Shown here in pieces: positions 14,280-24,981 of a stretch of DNA of 64,000 nt. The stretch comes from Clusia tigrina (taxonomy: Eukaryota; Arthropoda; Insecta; Diptera; Clusiidae). The translations under genes and the position numbers were made by a program. Where the stretch lies: NCBI GenBank assembly GCA_920105625.2, contig OV050033.1:128773821-128837820 (forward strand). The letters run 5' to 3'. The notes under the pieces were generated by a model. It was not told the DNA's origin and searched no databases. It saw nothing but the letters and a program-made list of their open reading frames with translations. The stretch's first letter is position 1. Each line of letters starts with the position of its first letter.

Positions 14280-14562
14280 TCATAGGTGCTTTGACAGCTG
14301 TGAAGTATTTGACAGCTTCGCACTACTTTGATAGCTTTGCAGAGTCGTGACATATTCTCAGTGCTTTGACAGCTGTGTAGTATTTGACATCTTCGCAGTG
14401 CTTTGACAGCTTCACAGTGCTTGACATCTTCGTAATGCTTTGACGTATTCGCAGCGCTTTGACAGCTGTGAAGTATTTGACAGCTTCGCAGTGCGTTGAG
14501 AGCTCCGCAGTGCTGTGACAGCTACGCAGTGCTTTGACAGCTGTGAAGTATTTGACACTTAC
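14280..14562. repeat. Minisatellite built on CTTTGACAGCT
   Basis: Tandem 16-40 bp units combining CAGTGCTTTGACAGCT, GTGAAGTATTTGACAGCT and TTCGCAGTG. It opens a periodic minus-strand frame (VKYFTAVKALR repeated), which I regard as non-coding. Confidence 0.85.
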
Positions 14563-15690
14563 CTCACATAACATAAAGATTTAAGTGTTCGTGTTGTTGT
14601 TCACTGGCACCCTCTGCACACAAAAGTGCATCGTGGTTGAAGTACTGGCAGAAGCATGGCAGAATCCTTAACAGGTCAACTCCTGCCAAAGGCGCCATCA
14701 TTTTGATTGTAATATGTGGCAAAATTACCAGAGACTCATTGAACAAAGTAACCTCAATGGTGTCAATTGCACTCAGACCCATGTCAGAATAATTAAAAAG
14801 TAAACGCCTGGCAAAGACACAACGTTATGTGTATCAAAATTTCCAGGGACTCATTGAATGAAGCAATTAAATGAATGTCAATTGTATGTCATTTAAATCT
14901 AATTGGATTGCTTAGAATCACTGAATTTGTGGCGTGTGAAATACCATAATCTCCATTAGACTTTGATCTGGTAATCATTTGTCTACTATGTGACAATAAT
15001 AATTTAATAGCCACGCGTTTGGTAATGTTGGACACAACAACAATTTGTACCCTAACTACTTTTTTCTTGGCATTTCATATCAAAGTTTTTATTGGCCAAG
15101 CTGTCGCTAAATTCTGCCTGGGGGTACTCCACCTAGTTAGTGTATCCCGATGTGTAAACTCCATAAGCTCTGCTGAAAATTGTTTTCTCATTTCCAATGA
15201 TGACATCAAATTCATGGTGAATGCATTAGTTCCATTTTTAAACACTGATTTCGTCTAAAGCTGAAGTACGTTCAGTGGGGTCTTAGTTCCCAATACTTTG
15301 TCATTTGTGAACGATCAAAATGCTGCTATTGCTTCCACCACTATTTTTATGTCATCATGATTTGTCCCAAATTACATTCAGCTGTCAACATGCCTCTCTT
15401 TTTGTTGCAATACTTTCATTTACGCGCTTATTTTGTTATATATATGTAGATTTATTTTATTGTTTAACAATTTTTTAATGTGTATTATATAATAATTGTG
15501 TAATATATTAGCTTTAAGCTTAGAGTATTCGCAATCAAATGGCCATAACCCAAGCACTCTTGCTTCATTATAAACGTTATTTTAGTGCAAAAAGAAAACA
15601 AGATTTTGTATGTAGTAATTTTAAGTTTTATTTGAGTTGACTCACAAATTTATTTCTTCCCAACTGCTGTGGTATAATATTATACATTGA
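14563..15690. other. Intergenic, no gene recognised
   Basis: A 79-codon plus frame (15019-15258) and a 72-codon minus frame (14564-14782) exist, but neither matches a known family. The phrase 'aaaattaccagagactcattgaa' recurs in altered form (14724 and 14840), which hints at an old duplication. Confidence 0.45.
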
Positions 15691-16320
15691 TTTTATATAT
15701 CGTTAAAATATATTTATATAAACATTTTTTTAATTATTAACATTTTTTTAATAATTTAAATTTTTAATTCATTAAAATTTTCTTATGAATTTAATTTTTT
15801 TAAGTTAATAAAATAATTTTTTTTAATACTATTTATTCAATATTATTTTTTTAATATTATATTTTTTAATATTATTTCTTTGTATTTTATTTTAATAATT
15901 AAAATTTTTCATTAATTAAATTTTTTTGAATTTATTATTGTTAATTTAATAAATTAATTTCTAATACTATGTTTTAATATTTTTTTTTAAAAATATTCTT
16001 TTAACCATATTTTAATTCTAATTTTTTAATATTTTTTTTAAGAGTTATTTTTAAGTTTTATTTTTTTTAAATTATTTTTTTAATAATATTTTAATTTAAA
16101 TTTTTAATTTTTGTTATGTTTTAATATTATTTTAATTTTATTTTATAATATTCCTTTTTTATTAATTATGGTTATTAATATTTTTCTAATATTTTTTTTT
16201 GATAATATTTTAATTATTATTTTTTTAATAATCTTTTTATTAATATTTTTTTTTAATATTATTTTATTACATAATTTTTTTGATGATTATTTTTATAAAT
16301 TTTTTTAACATAAATAAATT
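15691..16320. other. T-rich low-complexity tract
   Basis: Almost entirely T and A with runs of T on the plus strand. Frames rich in Phe, Ile and Leu are compositional. Confidence 0.8.
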
Positions 16321-16987
16321 TTAAACAAAACTCAACTTTCCACTAAAAACAGTAAAAATTACCCACACGTTTACCGATAGTTCTTTACCGTATAAATTGC
16401 AACCATGATGAAATGGTGCCATACAAATTCTGTTCTCTATATGAGTGTGTTACCATACAAATTCTGTTCCCCATGAGAGTGTGGTGAGTAGAATTTGTAT
16501 GGTGTGAAATATGCAAATAATGTTTGTAAGATATTTATTTTTAATATCAGTGCAACTTTATTAATATTTGAAAGAATTTTTCGTATATATTTAAAGTTCT
16601 TTTGATATATTGAATTTTATTCCCATTTATTCAATTTTATATCCCTTATTTTATTCAACTTTAATCCTCTTACTTCCTCAACTCAACTCTTTGAATTCTA
16701 AATTCACCACTATGAAAGGTGGAGGTGTAAGAAGGGGGATTTCTGAACACTTTCTTAGGTATTCTGCAAAACTTAAAAAAAAAAAAATTGAAAAACCCTT
16801 CAGGCAAAAGGCGCACAGAGTAACCTCTTTCAATCAACTGCAAATATCCCAGCAAATCAGACTCATTTGAGCAAAAATAAATAAAAATAAATAAATGTCG
16901 TAATAAAATAATTAAATAAATTATCATAAAAAAGCAGCTTCAAACAGAGATTTGTTAGTGTTATAAAAAAAATATTTACACAACCAT
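16321..16987. other. Spacer with a small local duplication
   Basis: ACCATACAAATTCTGTTC occurs in direct orientation near 16420 and 16452 and again, inverted and shortened, near 16493. An A run sits at about 16776. No gene recognised. Confidence 0.5.
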
Positions 16988-17112
16988 ACTCAAACACACT
17001 CCTCTTTCAAACGCACTCTCTCTCAAACACACACTCTTTCAAACACACACTCTCTCAAACACACTCTCTCAAACACACTCTCTCAAAAACACTCTCTCTC
17101 ACACACACACAT
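16988..17112 (+). repeat. CAAACACACTCTCTC minisatellite
   Basis: About eight copies of a 14-18 bp unit AAACACACTCTCTCTC, ending in (CA)n. Confidence 0.9.
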
Positions 17113-17865
17113 ATATGTTTGTCACAAATTTACATATACACATACATTTCGAAAATTCTTAGGTACCTTACTATGCAAATACATACATTTATATATATAT
17201 ACACACACACAAATATATATATAAATATATAAAGAAAATCTACAACAAATATAAAAAGTAAATAAGTAAAATGTTTTTCTTGAAAATATTCATGTGTGTG
17301 CTTAAAACAATTGAATAAAAAACAAAAATAATTCCACTTTTTTTTTCTAAACATAAATTCCAACAAAGCAGTTTAAAAACATAAAACATAAATATAGAAG
17401 AAATTCAAACAAAAGTTTACAATATTTACTAATTGTGCTTATTTATACAGTCGCATATAATGTCTAAATCAAATTTAAACGGAATATTGTATGTGTAAAT
17501 GTGAAGAATAAAGAATTTTCAAAGTCCATGTTTATGTAATTGATAAACGATAAAAAGTATATTTATAAAAATCTTTGCAAACAAAAAATTAAACATTAAA
17601 TATAATATTAATTAATAAATGTAATGCAATTCTCTATATACAAATTTAAAAATGCTTAAATAAAAATTATTTAAAAAATTCAAAAAAACAATTGAGTTGA
17701 GTATATTTCTCAATTTTTATAATAAAATGGAAGACGATTGCAAAAGATTGCAACGTCTGGAGGTAAAAATTGTTGGGGGTCAAGGCTCAGTTAGGACCGG
17801 CGAGCCAACAATGATGATGATGGCGGTTGGACGCATTTGCTCTTCATTTCTCGGAAGTCAACCCT
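17113..17865. other. AT-rich spacer
   Basis: Short (TA)n and (CA)n runs around 17190-17230. An open frame starts at 17697, but only its part from about 17866 onward is recognisable (Jockey reverse transcriptase). Confidence 0.6.
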
Positions 17866-19470
17866 TTCCAAACAAATATCCACAAGAAGACCTCAAAATA
17901 GATGGATTTCTAGACACCCCATACCAAAAGGATCTTCCGATCCAGTACTTTAAAATCAACGAAGTTAGAAGAACCCTCAACAAAATATTAAAAGACCAGA
18001 AAACTCCGGGCTATACCTTATCACTAGCAGGAAACCTAACAGAGTTATCAGAGTGTGGCTATAAATTTATTGTACAAATATTCAATACGATTCTCCGATG
18101 AGACCACTTCACAAGCCATTGCAAAGTAGCTCAAATTATCCTTGCTCCCGAGTCTGGCAAACCGACAGAAGTGGTTGATTGGGTTGTTTCGGTGGTTGAT
18201 AAGCATCTGCTAGATCAGTATCACAATTAGCTCTGTAGCGCCGTTTTGATACCATTTCCTCACCGAGTATCGAAACTATGGTATATACTAAACCAATCCC
18301 GTAGAGTTTAGATAGCATAGTAATTTCTTGGAATTGACCTCCGAGCAGTCCCATAGATTGTCAAGAAAGAAAACTCCCAGAAACCTATACCTTGTCCTTG
18401 CCAAAGCTGAGCACTCGCAAAGATAATGGAAGATTGTTTCTTTCTGGGTTAAGTCCCCACAGCTTCTGCAGTGTAGTTGAAAGTTGCTGCAGTTGTTGAA
18501 AGGGCTACGTAGTCTCTCGGCATGAGTACCCACACACCAGTGCCTAGTGTAAACAGCCGTTTCAGTGCGATCCCTGTTAATTAACTCGCGAATTCTGCCC
18601 TCATTGTATGAGGGCCATGTCGCGCGTGAGTTCGTTCAGGATGTTAGTAACCTCCACCTCCTATTTGCCAGTCGAAGACAAAGCAGGTAATCGCCTCTCT
18701 TTACGACGCCCAGGGAATCCGACACTGGTACCCTCAGGTCTAGAGGCGTCCCCGGCCGAGCTAACTTATCAGCTTTCTCATTTTCCTCAATGTAACTGTG
18801 GCCGGGAATCCAGATGGGGGTAATGTCAGCATGATGACTTAACTCGGCCAACACCTCTCTGCACTCCTTGATCACTTTAGACTTTATAGTGGTGGATTGA
18901 AGAGCCTTTATTGCCGCCTGAATGTCGATAAAAATAGCAGCTTTACGCCTTCTTGTGATGTGCCGTACTATGAGTCGACACGCCTCTCTAATCGCCAGAA
19001 CTTCCGCCTGAAATACAGTGGCATTATTAGGGAATCGTATGGATGGATTTATGGCCACCTGAGGGGAGTGAACAAACGCACCTACCCCACAATCCATCTT
19101 AGATCCATCCGTGTGGTTACGTTAGTTACGTCCGACAGAAGTGGTTACCTTATTTAGACCAATAAGCTTCCTACCTAAAGTCTTTGAGAAACTGCTACTG
19201 AAGCGACTCCTCCCAATTATCGAATTAAAACTGCTTATTGCTTCCCAACAATTTGGATTCCGGAAACAGCAGTTTGAGGACCTGCTCTACACACAGGTCA
19301 GCCCAATCTCTGGAAAATAAAGTCCTGTTATATAAAGTAATATTGAAACCCATATGGACTAATGGTATCCAAATTTTGGGATACCATTAGACTAAGTCAA
19401 ACCTGAACCTCCAGCAACGATTTCAATCCAAAGTTTTACGAGTATGTACTAATGTATCTCAAGGCTAACC
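17866..19470 (+). mobile_element. Jockey-type LINE reverse-transcriptase fragment, split by another LINE
   Basis: Plus-strand ORF2 remnant. The N-terminal RT part (DGFLDTPYQKDLPIQYF, then DQKTPGYTL) is readable to 18176. The frame continues at 19147 with RPISLLPKVFEKLLLKRLL and QQFGFRKQ. It then jumps at about 19318 to the RT tail (SLENKVLLYKVILKPIW), showing a large internal deletion with loss of the catalytic region. The 955-bp gap at 18177-19131 is a later minus-strand LINE insertion. The frame across it is restored exactly when one copy of the duplicated target is removed. The fragment fades near 19470. Confidence 0.85.
18177..19131 (-). mobile_element. 5'-truncated RNase-H LINE inserted into the Jockey fragment, 15-bp TSD
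   Basis: Inserted element in minus orientation. Its 5' truncation lies inside the RNase H domain at 19131 (TDGSKMDCGVGAFVHS, then FQAEVLAIREACRLI and IWIPGHSYIEENEKADKLA). The C-terminal zinc-knuckle-like segment CRSCGDLTQKETIFHYLC lies near 18410-18480. The target-site duplication CCGACAGAAGTGGTT flanks it at 18162-18176 and 19132-19146 without mismatch, which argues for fairly recent target-primed integration. The 3' end near 18177 carries a repeated AACCACCGAAACAACCC-like tail instead of plain poly-A. Confidence 0.9.
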
Positions 19471-19479
19471 TGGCCTAGC

Positions 19480-19720
19480 ATCAGCAAGTAGCATACGATT
19501 CAATTACTCCAACTCGGACGCGACTCCATCAGCACTACGGTTTCGGTGCTGACGGGGCATTGTGTGATGGGTAGGCATGCGGCTAGGCTGTGTTTGCCCT
19601 GTAATGACTTCTGCAGTTGGTGCGGTGCTGAGGAAGAAGAACAAACAATGCTACAGCTTATGTGTCTGTGTCCATCCTTAGCCAGACTAAGAACATGTTC
19701 GGAGCTCCTTGCTTGATCGT
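19480..19720 (+). mobile_element. LINE C-terminal fragment
   Basis: Plus-strand end of an RNase-H-type LINE ORF2: TVSVLTGHCVMGRHAARL followed by CNDFCSWCGAEEEEQ and CLCPSLARLR. It differs from the Jockey RT just upstream, so two families abut here. Confidence 0.8.
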
Positions 19721-21049
19721 CCTGACAGAACTCGCAACCTGTATGATTTGGGACGTAGCCAAATTTATCGAATTGTCAGGCTGGCTCCACACTTCCTAAT
19801 CGGGGGAGTCGTGCTCAAGTTTCCGCTACTTAGGATGTTAGTGCCACATACCTCTAACCTGAACTCACAGAAAACCGGCCTTTTGCACAAAAAGTCCATC
19901 GCCTTAATTTCATTAAATTCTGTTTCTCAGTGAGTCCTATGCAATTCTATGTTTTTCATTATATAAAAGTGTTCCTCTTACTCTCACAGACAGCACCTCT
20001 CATAGTAATAATATCAGTATAAGCAATCTTTAATATATCAGTAAAATTTCAGCAACATTTTCGTGTTCAATTATATTCGACGTTTTTTGATACGTATATC
20101 AAACGTATTGAACACGTATGTCACTTTTTAGCTATGATAAATATAACAGTTTTACTTATTGTTAATTATCAGGTTTAGTAAGTTTAAGACAAATATTAGC
20201 ACTATTTATTTCAAAATTTATTCGTTTCTATATTTTCCACATTTCAAAGTATTGACAAGCACTCTTGTACCATGATGATAATTTTCACCATATTTTTCAA
20301 TGAATTGTGTGACACATATTTTCATTACCTAATTTTAGGTTTGAAAGCAAAAATTGAGTTAATTTCAATCAATATAGGTAATTAAGTATGTTTACGTGGC
20401 TGTCAGGACATGTATACTCGGGCAGAGGACGCACTTAGGCCATGAGCACGCCCATTTTGATACCATCAATCGTCCAGCAATCAAGAAAAACTATAGGGAA
20501 TTCTATGTTATTTATAGTTTAAGTTTTTTAATGATTGAAGTCAAACATGTTATAAAGCAAAAATCATATATGTTAAAATGCAACCCTGTATGCTTAGATA
20601 CGAACCCCAATTTGACAGCTGCGTCTAATGAAATGCGGCCGCCGCTCTGATGACCTCATCTTGTATTTCATCACTCTTGACTGTCTGGCATTTTTCGTAA
20701 CACCTGGTCACCTTACTTAACCAGCCGCCCGCCCTCTGATCACGATCAGAGTGCAAACAGCGGCGTCCACTTCAAAAAAAGCACATTTGAATGTTTACAG
20801 ACAAAAAATTTATTAAAAATCGTTTGCCGCGACGACTCGAGACGCTTATCAATCCACTTGGCTAAACAGATGATGATGAGAGAGTCGTATTTGAATTGCA
20901 TATCAATCTTATCAGCAATTGTAGATAGTACCTTTGCATGTATATGACAACCTCTGCGCTGGAACTTGCGATAGACGCAGGGTTCTAGGCATGCACCGAT
21001 CCCATGTCTCCTCCCTGCTCGGTTAGTAGATACGCTGCAGCTCAGAGCA
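19721..21049. other. Spacer upstream of Ass
   Basis: No gene seen. The inverted repeat CTCTGATC-AC-GATCAGAG at about 20734-20751 and GC-richer DNA in the last 350 bp probably belong to the Ass promoter and 5' UTR region. I could not place a TATA box or transcription start. Confidence 0.45.
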
Positions 21050-22454
21050 ATGGTTGAGAAAGTGATTTTGGCTTATTCGGGCGGCTTAGATACGAGCTGC
21101 ATTTTGAAATGGCTGCTGGAGCAGGGCTACGTGGTCATTTGCCTGATGGCCGACGTGGGTCAGAGTGAGGATTTCGAGATAGCTCGCAGGAAAGCACTCA
21201 AAATAGGAGCCCATGAGGTACACACAAGAAACTGTATTTTTAAATACTATGAAAGCATCCCATCTCTGTTCTCTGGTTCAGGTGACCGTGGTGGATCTTA
21301 AGGAGGACTTTGTTGGCAACTTTGTATGGCCCGCAATACAGATGGGCCTCATCTACGAGGAGCGTTATTTGCTGGGCACCTCCTTGGCCCGGCCCTGCAT
21401 AACGGTGGCATTGGTGGCAGCTGCCAAAAAGCATGCGGCCAAGTTCATAGCGCACGGCGCCACCGGCAAAGGGAACGATCAGGTGCGCTTCGAATTGTGT
21501 GCCTATGCTCTGCACCCGGAAATCAAAGTGAGTGAATGGTCTAGGTAGTGCGGTCACCTCTTCAGAGTAATGCTGTGCCTTTTTCAGATCATTGCTCCTT
21601 GGCGTGATGAGGAGTTCTGTGCCCGCTTTCAAGGTCGTCTGGATCTGATCGAGTACGCCCATAAAAATTCCATACCCGTGAGTGCAGTGCCGGCCGCTCC
21701 GTGGAGTACCGACGCCAACATTCTGCACATCAGCTATGAATCGGGTGTGCTGGAAGACCCGTTTCATCCGGCGCCCTCGTCCCTTTACGAAATGACCGTG
21801 GACCCAGCGACGAGAGCACCCAAAGAACCCGTACGCCTTTCTATTCAGTTTGAACGTGGCTTGCCCGTATCTTTGGGTTTGGGGCGTGTGGACTGTCAGC
21901 GTGCCTTCTCCACGCCCCTTGAGATTCTGCAGTACTTGAACGAGGTGGGCGGTAGGTACGGCATTGGCCGCATCGACATCGTCGAGAACCGTTATGTGGG
22001 TCTGAAGTCTCGAGGGGTCTACGAGACGCCGGGCGGCACCATACTCCATGCAGCCCATCAGGATCTCGAGATTTTCTGCCTGGATCGGGAGGTGCTGCGC
22101 ACCAAGCAGTTATTGCGGGATCGCATGTCGGACTACGTCTACAATGGTTTCTGGTTCAGTCCCGAGGCTGAATACGTGCGCCGCTGCTTGGAGATATCGC
22201 AGGAGCGCGTGTGCGGCCAGGTTATTATAGAGTTGTTGCCGGGCCACTGTCGTGTGGTGGCTCGCAAGGCCACCAAAGAAGCCGGGGCCCTTTATAATGA
22301 AGAACTGGTGTCCATGGACGTGCACGGCGGTTATGTGGCCAGCGATGCCAGTGGATTCATTGCTATTAATGCGGTTCGTATACGGGAGCATGTCCGCGCA
22401 TTTGGGGACTACAAATCGGAAAAACTTGGTCAAGAAAAAAATAGCATGCAATAA
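21050..22454 (+). CDS. Ass: Argininosuccinate synthase, complete three-exon gene
   Basis: Catalyses ATP-dependent joining of citrulline and aspartate to argininosuccinate in the cytosol, in arginine and NO-citrulline metabolism (family knowledge). Exons: 21050-21217, 21282-21527 and 21588-22454, with GT/AG introns of 64 and 60 bp, both in phase 0. The protein is 426 residues, close to the usual 400-412. The N-terminal ATP PP-loop is AYSGGLDTS (residues 8-16). The second exon holds [13 protein letters not shown] and [13 protein letters not shown]. The third holds [17 protein letters not shown] and the tail [14 protein letters not shown]. The ATG at 21050 opens directly into the conserved VILAYSGG strand, so the start is secure. 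Coding DNA is clearly GC-richer than its surroundings. No frame damage. AATAAA signals follow the stop. Confidence 0.96.
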
Positions 22455-22489
22455 AAAATGTCATGTAATAAAAAATATCATACAATAAA
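22450..22489 (+). terminator. Three AATAAA poly-A signals after Ass
   Basis: AATAAA at 22450 (overlapping the stop codon), 22467 and 22484. The 3' UTR is probably very short. Confidence 0.7.
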
Positions 22490-22614
22490 ATGCTTCCAAC
22501 AAAAATATCAAATCAAAATATAATTTTTAATTTTCCTATTCAAAAAGACGTTAAATCAGCTCCAATTTATTATATAATTTCAACCGTTCAACCTGCAAAC
22601 GTTGGCAACGGAAT

Positions 22615-23040
22615 TGTTACTTAACAGCATAGTTAACGCCGTCTTTCAGCGTTGATTTTTTATTAGGGTATCAAAAATCTCGGAGTAAAATAATTGACCA
22701 GACATTTTTATTTTAATCTCATTATTTAATAAATTACAAAATTAAAAATGCACACAAAAAAAATAAAAAATAACTATAAGATTTCGACTAGATCTTATAG
22801 TTTTTATTTAAATTTGTGATTTAATACATTTCTTGACATTTCTTACGTCTTGGCTAGAAATTCTGTTAATTAACACCACTGTTAACATCATCCTTCAGAG
22901 TTGATTTTTTATTAGTGCTATTCCCTTCTATTATAATTGATTAGAATTTTTTTTTATTATTTTCTAATATTTTTCATATATTACAAAATTAGAAATACAC
23001 AAAAGAAAAAGAAATATATAGTTTCTAGTAGAAGACCTAT
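22615..23040 (+). repeat. Diverged tandem duplication, about 247-bp offset
   Basis: The block with GTTAACGCC...TTCAG.GTTGATTTTTTATTAG at about 22627-22665 recurs at about 22872-22912. The downstream ATTACAAAATTA.AAAT.CACA segment recurs likewise. Copies differ at many sites, so the duplication is old. Confidence 0.75.
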
Positions 23041-23714
23041 GCTGTTAGAATTAGTAAATATATTTAAATTTGACAGGAGCGCATATTGATTTTTCTGAAC
23101 ACAATTTGATCATGTCAATAAAATACTTTAAAAAAACCGTCTTTTTACATATACTCAAATAAATTTTGTAGCATCTCAAGCATTTTATCTTTTTTAATTC
23201 TTTTTAAACTCGAACTTTATTTAAAAATTTACTTATAAAATTTAATACCGAGTTGTGTACCGAAACCTCCGAAAGTATTAATTGAATGATATACTTATTA
23301 TACCAGGTAGAAAATCTCGAGATACTCGCTCTTCTTCTTGGTCTTTTTTTTAAAGGTTCCTTAATTTTTTTATATTTTTTCCGTTCAGTTGTTTTCATAA
23401 TTTAACTGACAATATAATTTTATTATTTGTTGTTGTTATAGTCTTGCGTCACCTTATTAGAGTTGCCTGGGTCCACCAATTTTTTAAATACGTTCCATTT
23501 CAAATTTGTTTCTATCATAATTTTGCAAATATAAATACCTAAAATTAATTCACTTTTTTCAGAATTTTGTAAATATATTATTTCCTATTTCTAAACACAT
23601 TTCAAAAATAATTTTGATTTATTTTATATATATATATATTTTTTTTTTATTTTTTATTTTGTCGGAACAATCTAGTAAGCGCAGCACTCAGACAGAGTAT
23701 ATATCCATTGTACT
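23041..23714. other. AT-rich spacer
   Basis: No gene seen. Short TA and T runs around 23620-23660. Confidence 0.6.
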
Positions 23715-24180
23715 GCACTTAAGGTTCCCTTTTACTCTTCTTTAAATCTACCCGACCTCCGAAGAAATAGAAGTAGATCCTGTGGTGCCAAGGAGCCAAG
23801 TTGGTTACTCCTCAGCACATCAGTGTCAAAAATCCCGAACCTGATTCGAGCAAAGGCAGGGCAGACGCAAAGAAAATGGTCCGCCGTCTCGTCTTCTTCT
23901 CCACAGGCTGGGCACAGGGCACTGTCTGATATGCCAATCCTTTCCATGTGCCTAGCCCATAGAAAGTGCCCCGTCATCACGCCAACCAAGAGCCTGCCGT
24001 CCCTCCTGCCTAAAGATAGAAGGAACCGTGACCATTGGTCAGAGATAGCAGGTAGCATAATTTTCGTCCATCCGCAGCCTCTCTCAGCCCGTACTGTGTG
24101 GACGCAATTTCTTTGAGCAGAAATTTTCTTCGCTACCGCACTCAACACATAGCACAACTGTTTGTAGAGCATATTTTTAC
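23715..24180 (-). mobile_element. LINE ORF2 C-terminal fragment
   Basis: Minus-strand 146-codon frame ending the ORF2 of an RNase-H-type LINE: LLVGVMTGHFLWARHMERIG, then CPACGEEDETADHFLCVCPA and LLLFLRRSGRF. The frame is still open, so this is younger than most fragments here. It lies upstream of Rop and has no host function. Confidence 0.85.
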
Positions 24181-24329
24181 GTTAAAGTGACCAATTTTTG
24201 TAGCAGCCCATTCACAAACCAAGTGCGCTGTTTCACTCACCCGACAGTGATCTTGTTGTTGGATTCGGCAAGCTGCGTATCTATTGGTAATTTATAGTAC
24301 GGTAGCGAAGAAAATTTCTGCTCAAAGAA
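24109..24329. repeat. 29-bp perfect inverted repeat between opposed LINE scraps
   Basis: 24109-24137 and 24301-24329 are exact reverse complements. Both arms encode the same VAKKISAQR segment, on the minus strand at the left and the plus strand at the right. The right arm therefore looks like a second LINE scrap in opposite orientation (about 24265-24380). The 163-bp spacer shows no extended symmetry. Confidence 0.85.
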
Positions 24330-24339
24330 GTGTCGGCTG

Positions 24340-24953
24340 GTTGCAAAAAATTCGTAAAATTCTGGTCGGTTGAGTATCCGATGGGCTGCAAGAACGCAGC
24401 ACTTGTCTTTAATAAATTAGTTTCTAATTCTCATTTTACCTCAGATTTTCCTTAACATTTATATTCTGTTATATATTTTCCTCTTAATATAAAACTGTTA
24501 TCACATAAGCACGTGAGAAAATAGCAATGTTAATCTATATGGATATATTATATATAGTTAATAAATAATATCCTACCTGTCTATAAATAATTTTAGAGCT
24601 GATTTTCTTTTTATACCTATTAGATACATTGTGTTCTTTCTCGAAATATTATTATTATATTCAATTTTGAATTATTTCATATCATCCTCAGTACTATTTT
24701 ATGCGCCATGCACACAAAACCCCGAACCAATAACAGCTGCGAATGCTATCCAGATTTTAGTTCTGTTAAAGTATTTTTACAACGAGAGCCACAGTGAACA
24801 TCAACTCACAAGAAGAAGAAGATGAATTTTCGTGGTATTCCACCAGCAGCCGTAAAGAAAAGACCGAAAACTGTGAAAAGATTGTAATAAAAATTTTAAG
24901 TTCATAATTTTTTGTGTGGAGGAACCGTTCCGGTTGTGGGAAAATCTGGAGAA
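24340..24953 (+). promoter_or_regulatory. Presumed Rop promoter and 5' UTR region
   Basis: AT-rich sequence ending at the Rop ATG. The 5' UTR probably includes about 24830-24953. No TATA box is certain. I looked for the divergent Ras64B start expected from Drosophila and found no Ras-like coding sequence on either strand here. Confidence 0.4.
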
Positions 24954-24981
24954 ATGGCGTTGAAGGTGTTGGTTGGACAAA
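24954..24981 (+). CDS. Rop: Rop exon 1 (start codon, 28 nt coding)
   Basis: Encodes MALKVLVGQ plus the first base of a Lys codon, followed by the donor gtgagt. The codon is completed by AA at 35400-35401, giving K-I-M-N as expected for the family. The context gagaaATGG is a reasonable fly start. Together with the exact match to the family N-terminus, this fixes the start 10.4 kb upstream of exon 2. Confidence 0.9.

Noticed and set aside
14280..14562. Regular repeats that might suggest a CRISPR array
   Set aside because: Units vary in length and there are no unique spacers; this is a eukaryotic minisatellite. The same applies to the other arrays.
21240..22058. 272-codon minus-strand open frame
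   Set aside because: It lies wholly antisense to the conserved Ass exons 2-3 and spans their intron. GC-rich third positions commonly leave an antisense frame open.
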